NCBI GenBank assembly: GCA_959605475.1
Contig: CAUHFS010000014.1
Coordinates: 1 to 43,904 of the forward strand
From: an uncultured Collinsella sp.
GTDB taxonomy: Bacteria; Actinomycetota; Coriobacteriia; Coriobacteriales; Coriobacteriaceae
Length of the DNA: 43,904 nucleotides
Reading direction: 5' to 3'
The position numbers and the translations under genes are program-made. Below the pieces are notes generated by a model. The model saw nothing but the letters and a program-made list of their open reading frames with translations. It had not been told where the DNA came from and did not search any database. Position 1 is the first letter of the stretch, and the number at the start of each line of letters is the position of its first letter. Shown here one piece after another: positions 17,233 to 25,440 of the stretch.

Positions 17233-17414
17233 CGAAGGTGAATGGTTTTCCGCGAAGTGAACGAGTGAAATCGGACCCCCGAGGCATCGACACTTTTAGA
17301 GAGCCATTTCCTGCGGTTTTGTCGCTCAAATCCTGCGGTTTTTGCATCCAAAAGTGCAAATGCTTCAGGGGTCCAGAATAGGTCGTTCACTTCTCGGAAA
17401 ACCATTCACCTTCG
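17233..17414. repeat. 182-bp palindromic element, copy A
   Basis: Arms of 32 bp (17233-17264 and 17383-17414) pair with one mismatch; the outer 20 bases (CGAAGGTGAATGGTTTTCCG) are perfectly self-complementary. Inside, GGACCCCCGAGGCATC pairs imperfectly with its complement near 17360-17372, and the apex carries two direct copies of TCCTGCGGTTTT. Copy B lies inverted at 18819-19003. The element occupies a divergent intergenic region, so it is not simply a terminator. Confidence 0.85.
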
Positions 17415-17641
17415 ATTTGCTGGCGCCCACAAACAGTGAGAGGCTATCCCACAGCAGGGCAGCCCCCTTGCGCGTCATTTGCCCCATGACGGCGGCTTCA
17501 TGTTCCAAAAACAACGTTCATGATCACGACAACCACCAACACCACGCCGTTGGCACCATGTTTGAATAACAGACACCCTCCACACATTTATACTAAAGAG
17601 CGTGTGCGCATCGCCCAAAAACGATGAGAGTCGAGGCCCCC
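17415..17641. other. Intergenic region upstream of the membrane-protein gene
   Basis: No confident gene. On the minus strand an ORF starting MGQMTRKGAALLWDSLSLFV (ATG near 17487) runs straight into palindromic element A and stops there, possibly a gene end cut by the element. TATACT at 17589-17594 is a -10-like hexamer for the plus-strand gene; no good -35 is visible. Confidence 0.4.
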
Positions 17642-18775
17642 ATGCAGCAGCTCACCGAGCAAGAAAAGAAACGCATCCAGCGGTACTGCACGTACCCCAA
17701 GATCGCAGCGACTGCACTCGCCATGTCGTTCGTAGCATGCCTGCTGATGTTGCCGCTCCAAATGATCAACGATATCGCGTTCCACCAAAAAGAATTCCAA
17801 CCCGCGGGCATATATACCGCCATCGCACTCACCGTAATCGAACTCGCCGTCTTTTGCTATTGCGCTCTTGCACCGCGCTTTGGAATGCAGGGCAAACAGT
17901 GGAAGGAGCTGCAGAGCAGGCTTGCGGTAGCCCAGACCAACAAGGACCGTTCCGCGGAGGTCGCCGGCGTGCTTGCCACGCAAGCTGCCGGCCGCCTGCT
18001 CAAGAACAGCGATAACGATCTCGCGCGCAACCTGGGCGGTGCCGCGGAGGTCGCCGGCGCCGTAGGGGCAGTCGCCACGGCGGCAGACGTGCTGGCCGAG
18101 ACCTCGAGCAACGCCGAAGCCATGGCAAACGCATACGGCGTGATGATTCCGAGCGCCAAGAAGCAGATGATCGACCTCATCGTCGTGCCCGCCATTGTGC
18201 TGCTTGGCGTCTACATCCCGCAGTTTGTCCAGGGAAATAACGAGCTTCAGGCAAGAAAGGCTGCAGCCGCCGAGCAGCTCGCCATCGCGCAAGATGCCTT
18301 GGAGCCCGTGTGCGAACGCGTCGCGGCAGACGACCCATACGAGTCGTATCACGACTACGGCTACCGCATTATCGGCTATCTGCGCGATAATGACCTTGGC
18401 GCTCAAGCAGCCTATGTCTACCTTTCTTTTGATGCAGACGGCATGCTCACGGACGTCGATTACACCAGTCAGATCGACCCCGAGGCAAGCCTTGCAGACA
18501 ACCTCGCCCGCGCCGAGCAGGATATCGCGACGCTCTGCGCCCCGCTCAACGGGTTGGACATTTCCGTTGCCACACCGGGCCTCCTCACGCCATGTAGCCT
18601 GTCGGATGAATTTAAACAGGCATTTTTAGCCGGATCCCTATATGAAGAAATCAGCATCAAGACGGAGGACGAATCTATCAAGTCGTACTACACCTTTGAC
18701 ACCGAAGCCGCAGAAGAATTCGACGAATACACCCATCCGGAAATTAGGCTCATGCTCTCTGCAAAGGAGGGCTAG
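17642..18775 (+). CDS. Unknown membrane protein bracketed by palindromic elements
   Basis: 377 residues, not recognised. Two TM segments near the N-terminus (IAATALAMSFVACLLMLPL, GIYTAIALTVIELAVFCYCA) are followed by an Ala/Gly-rich amphipathic stretch (LGGAAEVAGAVGAVATAADV), a third TM (LIVVPAIVLLGVYIPQFV) and a soluble acidic domain of about 170 residues, with YESYHDYGYRIIGYL and a long acidic end. The ATG at 17642 was chosen over 17624 because CGAGG precedes it at good spacing. The C-terminal domain is probably extracytoplasmic (inference). It is alone between elements A and B, which are in opposite orientation. Confidence 0.75.
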   Translation: MQQLTEQEKKRIQRYCTYPKIAATALAMSFVACLLMLPLQMINDIAFHQKEFQPAGIYTAIALTVIELAVFCYCALAPRFGMQGKQWKELQSRLAVAQTNKDRSAEVAGVLATQAAGRLLKNSDNDLARNLGGAAEVAGAVGAVATAADVLAETSSNAEAMANAYGVMIPSAKKQMIDLIVVPAIVLLGVYIPQFVQGNNELQARKAAAAEQLAIAQDALEPVCERVAADDPYESYHDYGYRIIGYLRDNDLGAQAAYVYLSFDADGMLTDVDYTSQIDPEASLADNLARAEQDIATLCAPLNGLDISVATPGLLTPCSLSDEFKQAFLAGSLYEEISIKTEDESIKSYYTFDTEAAEEFDEYTHPEIRLMLSAKEG

Positions 18776-18818
18776 CAGCCTACGCCCTAATTGCCGCTCG
18801 CAAACGCCGTCTATATTT

Positions 18819-19003
18819 CGAGGTCTAATACTTTTCCCGAGAAGTGAACGGCTGTATTTTGACCCCCGAAGCATCGACATTTTTAGGCATCAAACCCGCA
18901 GGATTTGACTGGCAAAACCGCAGGAAATTGCATCTCAAAAGTGTCGATGCTTCGGGGGGTCCATTTTGACTCGTTCACTTCTCGGGAAAAGTATTAGATC
19001 TCG
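18819..19003. repeat. 185-bp palindromic element, copy B (inverted relative to copy A)
   Basis: Arms 18819-18850 and 18972-19003 pair over 32 bp with one mismatch. The inner part of the arm (TTTTCCCGAGAAGTGAACG) matches copy A, while the outer 13 bases (CGAGGTCTAATAC) are entirely different yet still self-complementary. The core, read in reverse, is about 80 percent identical to copy A, including both TCCTGCGG motifs. Confidence 0.85.
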
Positions 19004-19018
19004 ATTTACATGCCGCTC

Positions 19019-19051
19019 AATGCGACAAAGGAACTACCCCTTTGTCGCATT
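19019..19051. terminator. GACAAAGG hairpin, copy 2, between convergent genes
   Basis: Perfect 13-bp arms AATGCGACAAAGG (19019-19031) and CCTTTGTCGCATT (19039-19051) with a 7-base loop. The 3' arm overlaps the stop codon of the ABC gene. Compared with the hairpin at 28451, a C-G pair replaces T-A in the stem, a compensated change. Confidence 0.7.
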
Positions 19052-22000
19052 ATTCGGAGCGCAGGGCCTCCACGGGATCCTTCTTGGATGCACTGCGGGC
19101 GGGCAGCAGACCGGCAACGACCGTCAGCAGCACCGAAATTGCAATGAGCATCAGCGCGTCTTGAACGGGCAGGCTCATCAGATTGGGTACCTGCTTGGCC
19201 GCAAGCGCCCAGGCATTGACCGGAAAGCTCACGGCCACCACGACGACAATGGCAAAGACGCCGGCAATGAGACCTTCGATAAAGGTCTCGGCATTGAATA
19301 CGTTGGCCACGTTGCGCTTTGACGCGCCGATCGCGCGCAGGATGCCAATCTCCTTTTTGCGCTCCAGCACGCTGATGTAGGTGATGATGCCGATCATGAT
19401 GGAGCTCACCACCAAACTGATACTCACGAATGCGATGAGCACCAAGCTGATAGTGTTCACGATGTCGGTCACCGAACCCATGATGATGCCCATGTAGTCG
19501 GTGTACGAGATTGCCTGCTCATCATGGCCAGCAGCTTTGACCTGTCTGTTGTACGCATCGATGTGATCGAGTACGCGCTCCTTGGCCTCAAAGTCACGCG
19601 GGAAAATCTTGACCGAGATGGGGTCTGCCTCGTCCGCATAGCCCAACGTGGTCAGGTTATTGTCGTAGGTGAGCTTTGACGCCTTGGCATAGCTCATCAT
19701 GAGCGAGCTCAGGTCCTCGGCATCCATGTTGAAGTGGATGGCACGAGCAAAGGCGCTCGCATCCACGCGCATGGCGCTCGCCAAGCTGGCAAAACTCGAA
19801 GACATCTGCGTCGCCATCTGGTCCATGAGTCCTGCCGCGCCCGACTTGAGCTGGGCCGATACCGTCGTCGCAATCTGTTCGCTGATTGTCTTGGTCACTT
19901 GGTCCATAGCCTGCTGCAGATACGGAGCAAGCTGCTTTTGCACATAGTCGGTCATCGCCTGCTGCAGGCGCTCGGCCAAGGCATCGCCGCCGAGCACCTT
20001 AAGCTGAGCCAAGCATTGCTGGGCGTCGGCATCATGCTCAAGATACGTCGAGAATGCGGCGGCAAGCTTTGACGCGTCCTTAAAATCTTCGGGCGACAGC
20101 GCCTTAAACTGATCCGACTGCATAAAGCCCTCAAACAGCTGGTTGGCAAGCGCTCCCACCTGCTGCATTTGCTCGGGCGTGAGTTCCAGGCCGTCAAAGA
20201 TGCCCGAGAAATCTGGGGCCGGCGCTTTGGCCATGATGTCGCTGAAGTCGATATCCTTTCCAACGCCCGAAAGGTCAATGTCCAGCCCGGACAGGTCGAT
20301 ACCGGAAAGGTCCATACCGCCGGCCGCGCCCGAAAGCACAGACGCATCGAACGAGAACGCGCTCTTCAGCGCCGCCTCGTCCACACTGAACATGCTGCCC
20401 AAATCAACGCCTTGCTTGGCCTCGCCTTGCAGCTCGTCGAAGGTTTTGCCTGTAAAGACATCCGTCTCGGGGTGGGCAAGCTGCTCCTGCACGATCTGCG
20501 AATCGGCAGCGCGCTCCATAAGCTGGCGAGTCAGCGCATGCGTGTAGGCAATGCCCGGGGACAATGCGCTCGCGTTGGCCGTCTCGTTGGGTCGCACCAC
20601 GCCCACAATGCGCACGTCAATACCGTCGGCAACCTTGGACGTCATAAAGTCGGCGTCGCCAGACATGTCGGTCCACATGCCGGTCTCCTCGTTTTTGCGA
20701 TAGGCATCGGCCGGCGACAGCACCTTAAACGTCGTGGACAGCGCATCGTCGTAGGTAAAATTGGTGCCAGTCTCGGGCGTCTCGACCTTGCCGTCGGCCG
20801 CCATGGCACTGTTAACCAGGTCGTTGAGCTCATCGATATCCAGCGCACCGATGCTGTAGAGCGTATAGTCGCCCACCGTGCCGCGGCTCGAAAGCACCAT
20901 TACGGCTTCGTTAGCAGACGTAGGCCAATGCCCCGCCACGACATCGTACTGGCTGTCGAGCAGGCTCTGGTCGTCAATCATCTCGTTAAAGACCGAGGTT
21001 CCCATGGATTCCATGCCCACCGTTGCCGCCGAGCTCGCGCCTCCGCTCATGGCCTCGGTCATGGCGTTGGGCACCAGCCGGACAGGCTTCTCATCGCCCT
21101 TGCCGGCACGATAGACAACCGGCGTCACGCCGTAGCCGTACTGAATGGCGTTGACCTCTTTATCGATGCCGTCGCCACCGGCATCGAGCCATGCCTTAAA
21201 GCTCGCCATGTCGTTGGACTTAACGCTTGCAAACATATCCTTTACGGCCGTGACCACAGGGATCTTATCGGTCCCCTGAGCCTTGCCGTCGGTGCCGTCG
21301 TCGGACGAACCCTCGTTCTTGGACGTATCGTCATCGGTAGCCCCCTGTCCGCCCATCATGGACGACAGGTCGTAATCTTGTTTGGAAATCGTAAGCGGGT
21401 AGCTTGAGAGCGTGTCCTCCTCGACCTTTTTGATGTAGCCGTTTACGCCGTTGGAGAGTGCCAGGATCGCTGCGATACCGATAATGCCAATTGAACCTGC
21501 AAAGGCCGTCATGGCCGTACGGCCCTTCTTGGTCATGAGGTTTCGGGCAGAAAGCCCCAGCGCCGTCACAAAGCTCATCGAGGTTTTGCGCGTGGGCTTG
21601 GCCTCGCGACGCGCGGCCTCGGCAGCATCAAAGGGGTCGGAATCGTCAGTGATCTTGCCGTCAGCCAGGGTAACGATGCGCGTAGCGTACCTGTATGCCA
21701 ACTCGGGATTGTGCGTGACCATGATGACCAGACGGTCGCGCGCAACGTCCTTGAGCAAATCCATGACCTGTACGGATGTCGTCGAGTCCAAGGCGCCGGT
21801 CGGCTCATCTGCCAGCACAATCTCGGGATCATTGATCAGGGCGCGGGCAATGGCCACGCGCTGCATCTGTCCGCCCGATAGCTGGCTCGGACGCTTGTTA
21901 ACGTGCTCGCCCAGACCAACTGCCTCGAGCGCCTTACGCGCACGCTGGCGGCGCTCAGCACGCCCCACACCCGTGAGCGTAAGCGCCAGCTCCACGTTTT

Positions 22001-22304
22001 CCAAAATGGTCTGATGCGGAATAAGGTTATAGCTCTGGAACACAAAGCCGATGCGATTGTTTCTGTAGGCATCCCAATCGCGGTCGCTGAAGTCCTTGGT
22101 CGAGATGCCGTCGATCAGCAGGTCGCCGGAATCAAAATGATCGAGTCCGCCGATGACGTTGAGCATCGTAGTTTTACCCGAGCCCGAGGGACCCAGGATG
22201 GCCACGAACTCGTTATCGCGAAAAGACAGGCTTACGCTGTCGAGCGCTACCTGCGTAAACGACTGCGTAACGTACCTTTTGCAAATAACTCTGAGATCCA
22301 GCAT
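19050..22304 (-). CDS. Giant fused ABC transporter: MacB/LolD-type ATPase plus FtsX-type permease
   Basis: 1084 residues. Residues 1-230 are an ATPase: Walker A GPSGSGKTT, signature LSGGQMQRVAIARAL, Walker B EIVLADEPTGALD, switch VMVTHNPELA-like. One TM (about 265-285) is followed by an extracytoplasmic region of about 640 residues, then three TM segments with the FtsX core (LVVSSIMIGIITYISVLERK, EIGILRAIGASK). Mechanotransmission or lipid/peptide export without transport through the membrane is typical of the family. The ectodomain has a short run of DLSG/DFSD repeats near nucleotides 20210-20316. The ATG at 22304 (GAGAGG upstream) is preferred over a TTG at 22313, which abuts the ribosome site. 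No partner or regulator is adjacent. Confidence 0.9.
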   Translation of the reverse strand: MLDLRVICKRYVTQSFTQVALDSVSLSFRDNEFVAILGPSGSGKTTMLNVIGGLDHFDSGDLLIDGISTKDFSDRDWDAYRNNRIGFVFQSYNLIPHQTILENVELALTLTGVGRAERRQRARKALEAVGLGEHVNKRPSQLSGGQMQRVAIARALINDPEIVLADEPTGALDSTTSVQVMDLLKDVARDRLVIMVTHNPELAYRYATRIVTLADGKITDDSDPFDAAEAARREAKPTRKTSMSFVTALGLSARNLMTKKGRTAMTAFAGSIGIIGIAAILALSNGVNGYIKKVEEDTLSSYPLTISKQDYDLSSMMGGQGATDDDTSKNEGSSDDGTDGKAQGTDKIPVVTAVKDMFASVKSNDMASFKAWLDAGGDGIDKEVNAIQYGYGVTPVVYRAGKGDEKPVRLVPNAMTEAMSGGASSAATVGMESMGTSVFNEMIDDQSLLDSQYDVVAGHWPTSANEAVMVLSSRGTVGDYTLYSIGALDIDELNDLVNSAMAADGKVETPETGTNFTYDDALSTTFKVLSPADAYRKNEETGMWTDMSGDADFMTSKVADGIDVRIVGVVRPNETANASALSPGIAYTHALTRQLMERAADSQIVQEQLAHPETDVFTGKTFDELQGEAKQGVDLGSMFSVDEAALKSAFSFDASVLSGAAGGMDLSGIDLSGLDIDLSGVGKDIDFSDIMAKAPAPDFSGIFDGLELTPEQMQQVGALANQLFEGFMQSDQFKALSPEDFKDASKLAAAFSTYLEHDADAQQCLAQLKVLGGDALAERLQQAMTDYVQKQLAPYLQQAMDQVTKTISEQIATTVSAQLKSGAAGLMDQMATQMSSSFASLASAMRVDASAFARAIHFNMDAEDLSSLMMSYAKASKLTYDNNLTTLGYADEADPISVKIFPRDFEAKERVLDHIDAYNRQVKAAGHDEQAISYTDYMGIIMGSVTDIVNTISLVLIAFVSISLVVSSIMIGIITYISVLERKKEIGILRAIGASKRNVANVFNAETFIEGLIAGVFAIVVVVAVSFPVNAWALAAKQVPNLMSLPVQDALMLIAISVLLTVVAGLLPARSASKKDPVEALRSE

Positions 22305-22437
22305 GGACGGCAACCTCTCTCGCGCGGGCGCGCTCGCCCGCTCCCCCGCCGTTCACGTTCGGCGCGTTTGTCCTACTCTATCCTCATTTTTGGCCGATAC
22401 CAGTGAGGAATGTAACGAACCGCGCCAAAAAACGAAC

Positions 22438-22516
22438 GGGACAGCACGCCGCATGGCGCACCATCCCGCATATAACATCCCCGATGCGACAAAGAGGCTG
22501 TCACTTTGTCACATTC
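22438..22516. repeat. Double-hairpin intergenic repeat, copy 1
   Basis: The first stem is CACGCC-GCAT-GGCGCA (22445-22460) flanked by a degraded GGGACAG/CCATCCC outer stem. The second is GATGCGACAAAG (22483-22494) facing CTTTGTCACATT (22504-22515). The same order and spacing recur at 28406-28483. It lies between the CoA-disulfide reductase gene and the ABC gene on the same strand. Confidence 0.75.
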
Positions 22517-22525
22517 CAATGCGCG

Positions 22526-24217
22526 CTACTTTTCGAGCCCGCACGGCATAACGTTAGCGCTGCCGCGGCGAGCCTCAGTCACGGCTGCAAAGAAGCGATA
22601 GCCGCCCGAGAAGTTAAAGCACTCAAAGCCATGCTGCGCCAAAATACGGCAAGCAATGTAGCTGCGAATGCCGCTCTGGCAAATCACGTAGACCGGCTTG
22701 GCCCGGTCGAGCTCGCCCAGGCGATTGCGCAGATCATCGACGGGAATGTTTACGAAACCATCGATATGCCCGCGCTCATACTCCCCTTCCGTACGAACAT
22801 CGAGCAGCTGCACGCTGCCATCGCGTGGCAAGTTGGGCTCATCCTCCCAATGCCACTGCGCCAGTATGCCGCGATTGAGGTTCTCGATCATAAAGCCCGC
22901 CATATTGACGGGATCCTTCGCCGATGAATACGGCGGCGCGTATGCTAGGTCCAAATCCTTAAGCCTATCGCCGCGCATGCCTGCCTGGATGGCAGTCGCC
23001 AGAACGTCGATACGCTTGTCCACACCATCGATGCCCACGATTTGCGCACCCAGCAGGCGCAATCCCTGCTTCTCGAAGACAACCTTCATGGTCATGGGCG
23101 TTGCACCCGGATAATAACCCGCATGCGAACCGGGCGACAGGACCACGCTGTCGCAGTCAATTCCCGCCGCGTGTGCTGCCTTTTCGGATAGTCCCGTGCT
23201 TGCCGCCGTCAAGTCGAATACCTTGATAACCGATGAGCCCAACGATCCGAGGTAGCAGCTGTCCATGCCGGCTATGACATCGGCGACGACACGCCCCCGC
23301 TTGTTGGCGGGGCCGGCGAGCGAAATGACCGCGTCCTCGCCGGTCACCTGATGCGTGACCTGCACGGCATCGCCCACGGCATACACGTCGGCAGCAGAGG
23401 TCTCCATGCGGTCGTTGACCACAATAGCCCCCTTGATGCCCAGTTCGAGCCCCGCCTCTTGCGCCAGATGGCTCTCAGGTGCCACGCCAATGGCAAGCAG
23501 CACCATATCGGCTCCGATAGGGTCATCGCCCGCAACATGGGTGACAACGCGGCCATCAACTTCCTCAAAACCTGTCACATCGGCCTTGAGGCGCAGATCG
23601 ATACCGTGCTCACGCACCTCGGTATGCAAAAGGGTCGCCATGTCGTAATCCAGGTTGTTCATAAGCTGGACGGGACGCTGCAGAAGGGTCACCTGGAGCC
23701 CCAGCTCACACAGATTCTCCGCCGTCTCGACGCCAATGAAGCCGCCGCCGATCACGACGGCACTGCTCGGTCGCCGCTCTCGAACATAGCTGTGAATACG
23801 CAGCGTGTCCTCAACGGTGCGTAGGCTAAAGATTTTATCCGAGTCGATGCCCGGCAACGCAGGGCGAATCGGCTTTGCACCCGGCGACAGGATGAGCTTG
23901 TCATACGTCTCGACAAATTCCTCGCCCGTCAGCATATTGCGAACCTCGACCGTATGCGAATCGGGATGGATGGCAAACACCTCGTGACTCGTCTTGACCG
24001 CAATGCGAAAGCGATCCCAAAAGCCCTTGGGAGACTGCAGCGTCAATGCGCTCTCTTCTTCTATCACGCCGCCAATGTAGTACGGAAGCCCACAGTTGGC
24101 ATACGATACAAAACCCGTGCGCTCAAAGATGACAATTTGGGCCTGCTCGTCGAGTCTGCGCAAACGTGCCGCCGCCGATGCGCCGCCCGCGACGCCTCCA
24201 ACGATAACCACCTTCAT
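22526..24217 (-). CDS. CoA-disulfide reductase-type FAD oxidoreductase with C-terminal rhodanese domain
   Basis: 563 residues. The N-terminus is an FAD fold (VVIVGGVAGGASAAARLRRL) with the single redox cysteine C42 in SYANCGLPYY, as in CoADR/NADH-peroxidase enzymes. The NAD(P) fold has VVIGGGFIGVETAENL, and MKVVFEKQGLRLLGAQIVG and YAPPYSSAKDPVNMAGF mark the dimerisation domain. The last 100 residues are a rhodanese with C513 in VYVICQSGIRS. Such fusions reduce CoA disulfide or polysulfide and handle sulfane sulfur in the cytoplasm. The C-terminus ends MPCGLEK, an extra cysteine. The start follows AAAGGTGGTG inside the upstream mini-rhodanese ORF. Confidence 0.93.
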   Translation of the reverse strand: MKVVIVGGVAGGASAAARLRRLDEQAQIVIFERTGFVSYANCGLPYYIGGVIEEESALTLQSPKGFWDRFRIAVKTSHEVFAIHPDSHTVEVRNMLTGEEFVETYDKLILSPGAKPIRPALPGIDSDKIFSLRTVEDTLRIHSYVRERRPSSAVVIGGGFIGVETAENLCELGLQVTLLQRPVQLMNNLDYDMATLLHTEVREHGIDLRLKADVTGFEEVDGRVVTHVAGDDPIGADMVLLAIGVAPESHLAQEAGLELGIKGAIVVNDRMETSAADVYAVGDAVQVTHQVTGEDAVISLAGPANKRGRVVADVIAGMDSCYLGSLGSSVIKVFDLTAASTGLSEKAAHAAGIDCDSVVLSPGSHAGYYPGATPMTMKVVFEKQGLRLLGAQIVGIDGVDKRIDVLATAIQAGMRGDRLKDLDLAYAPPYSSAKDPVNMAGFMIENLNRGILAQWHWEDEPNLPRDGSVQLLDVRTEGEYERGHIDGFVNIPVDDLRNRLGELDRAKPVYVICQSGIRSYIACRILAQHGFECFNFSGGYRFFAAVTEARRGSANVMPCGLEK

Positions 24218-24219
24218 AG

Positions 24220-24372
24220 CTAACGCACCACCTTTCCCGTGTAGCCGCTTATGCCGCCGATATTCTTGACACTGCCATACCCAGAACGCTTAAGAAAACT
24301 CACAGCTTGGTTGCTTCGCGCACCGCTCAGGCAATGCACGAAAAGCTGCGTGCCCTTTCGACGTATACCCAT
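24220..24372 (-). pseudogene. Truncated rhodanese remnant or mini-rhodanese ORF (50 codons)
   Basis: The ORF reads MGIRRKGTQLFVHCLSGARS, continues with a helix (NQAVSFLKRSGY) and ends GGISGYTGKVVR. It keeps the rhodanese active-site loop (HCLSGARS) and the C-terminal half of the fold but lacks the first half. Upstream of its ATG the sequence runs straight into the TlpA terminator at 24391-24418, so the 5' part has been lost. It ends 2 bp before the CoADR start and holds that gene's ribosome site. It may still be translated as a short cysteine protein, but decay is more likely. Confidence 0.6.
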
Positions 24373-24390
24373 GATGCTACCCCGAAGCAG

Positions 24391-24418
24391 AAAAAAGAGT
24401 CGCTGTTTCCAGCGACTC
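24391..24418 (-). terminator. Rho-independent terminator of the TlpA operon
   Basis: On the minus strand GAGTCGCTG pairs perfectly with CAGCGACTC around GAAA, followed by TTTTTT. It lies 26 bp after the TlpA stop codon. Confidence 0.9.
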
Positions 24419-24443
24419 CCCTTCAGTTGTCTGTCCCACGGAC

Positions 24444-25406
24444 TTACTGTTCGCTCTTCGCGAGTGCCTGATCGATCAGTTTGTTGAGCGCCTCGCGCTG
24501 CTCAGCGGAGTTGATGCCGCCCATGATCGGCTCTCCCACAATGTTACCGTTCTGGTCGATCACGTAGGTGGTCGGGAACGAGTACAGGTTGGAGGTGAAC
24601 TTTCCGGCCTCGCTGTCCGACTTAAACCAGATGTTCTTATACGTCACGCCCTTCTTGGAAAGCACGTCCTTGGCATCGGCCACCGCGTCTTTGTTGCCAT
24701 CGAGCGTAAAGGAATTAACGCCCACGACCTGGCCGCCCTTCTCGGCAAGCTCCTTGTTGAGCTTCTCCAGATCGCCCAGCTCTCCCACGCACGGCTTGCA
24801 GGTGGTAAACCAGAAGTTCATGACGGTGACCTTGTTCTTGGAGAACAGCTCGTCGCTGTTTACATCGTTGCCGTCCAAGTCCTTGCCCTTAAAGCTGGGG
24901 AACTTCGTCTCCCCGCTCTCGCCGTTGGTCATACCCGCGGTCGAGGCATCAACGCTCTCCCCCTCGCCGGGCGTGCTGCCGCATCCGGGGAACTCCTTCT
25001 CCAGCGCCATGAGCTTGTCCTCGATCTCCTTGATCTGCTGTGCACCGGCCTTGAGTGTCTTAAGCTCATCCGCCGTGAACTCATCCTTGGCGCCGTCGAT
25101 GGTATCGAGCAAGAAGTCACCGTAGTTCTTGCCGTCCTCAATCATGGGGGTGTCTTTGTTGGCCGCAAGGAACACCTTTTCCCATAGGGCGTTATCGCTC
25201 GCAAAGATCTCGTTTTCCTTTTGCAGCAGCTGCTGATACAGCTCGGCCGCCTCCTCGGCACTTGACGGCTTTTGCGCTATGAGCTCGGCAATCTGCGCAT
25301 CGCCGCTCGTAGCATCCTTCGCGTCGCCCTTGGGGGCAGAGCACGCCGCGAGAGTCAGCGCCAGCACGGGCAGCATCAGCAGGGCCGCAATTTTTGACAG
25401 TTTCAT
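24444..25406 (-). CDS. TlpA-type thioredoxin lipoprotein
   Basis: 320 residues. Signal peptide with lipobox LTLAAC (C22), so it is anchored outside the membrane. Residues 40-140 form a charged, probably helical domain (SSAEEAAELYQQLLQKENEI, DELKTLKAGAQQIKEIEDKL). Residues about 165-315 are a thioredoxin fold of the TlpA/ResA class: FPSFKGKDLDG, redox centre FWFTTCKPCVGEL (C203, C206), VVGVNSFTLDG and the cis-proline loop YSFPTTYVID. It would reduce disulfides or sulfenates on exported proteins, needing electrons from a membrane partner, most likely the polyferredoxin encoded 34 bp upstream. An isolated CGS motif at 142 is a further cysteine of unknown use. Confidence 0.92.
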   Translation of the reverse strand: MKLSKIAALLMLPVLALTLAACSAPKGDAKDATSGDAQIAELIAQKPSSAEEAAELYQQLLQKENEIFASDNALWEKVFLAANKDTPMIEDGKNYGDFLLDTIDGAKDEFTADELKTLKAGAQQIKEIEDKLMALEKEFPGCGSTPGEGESVDASTAGMTNGESGETKFPSFKGKDLDGNDVNSDELFSKNKVTVMNFWFTTCKPCVGELGDLEKLNKELAEKGGQVVGVNSFTLDGNKDAVADAKDVLSKKGVTYKNIWFKSDSEAGKFTSNLYSFPTTYVIDQNGNIVGEPIMGGINSAEQREALNKLIDQALAKSEQ

Positions 25407-25440
25407 GGTTCCTCCGTTGTATCGAAACTTATATAGATAC

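Noticed and set aside
17205..17405. 66-codon minus-strand ORF through palindromic element A
   Set aside because: It runs through the hairpin and is not preserved in copy B; probably chance.
20169..21407. 412-codon open frame on the plus strand
   Set aside because: Antisense to the large ABC gene, rich in His/Arg/Gly from reversed codons, with no ribosome site.
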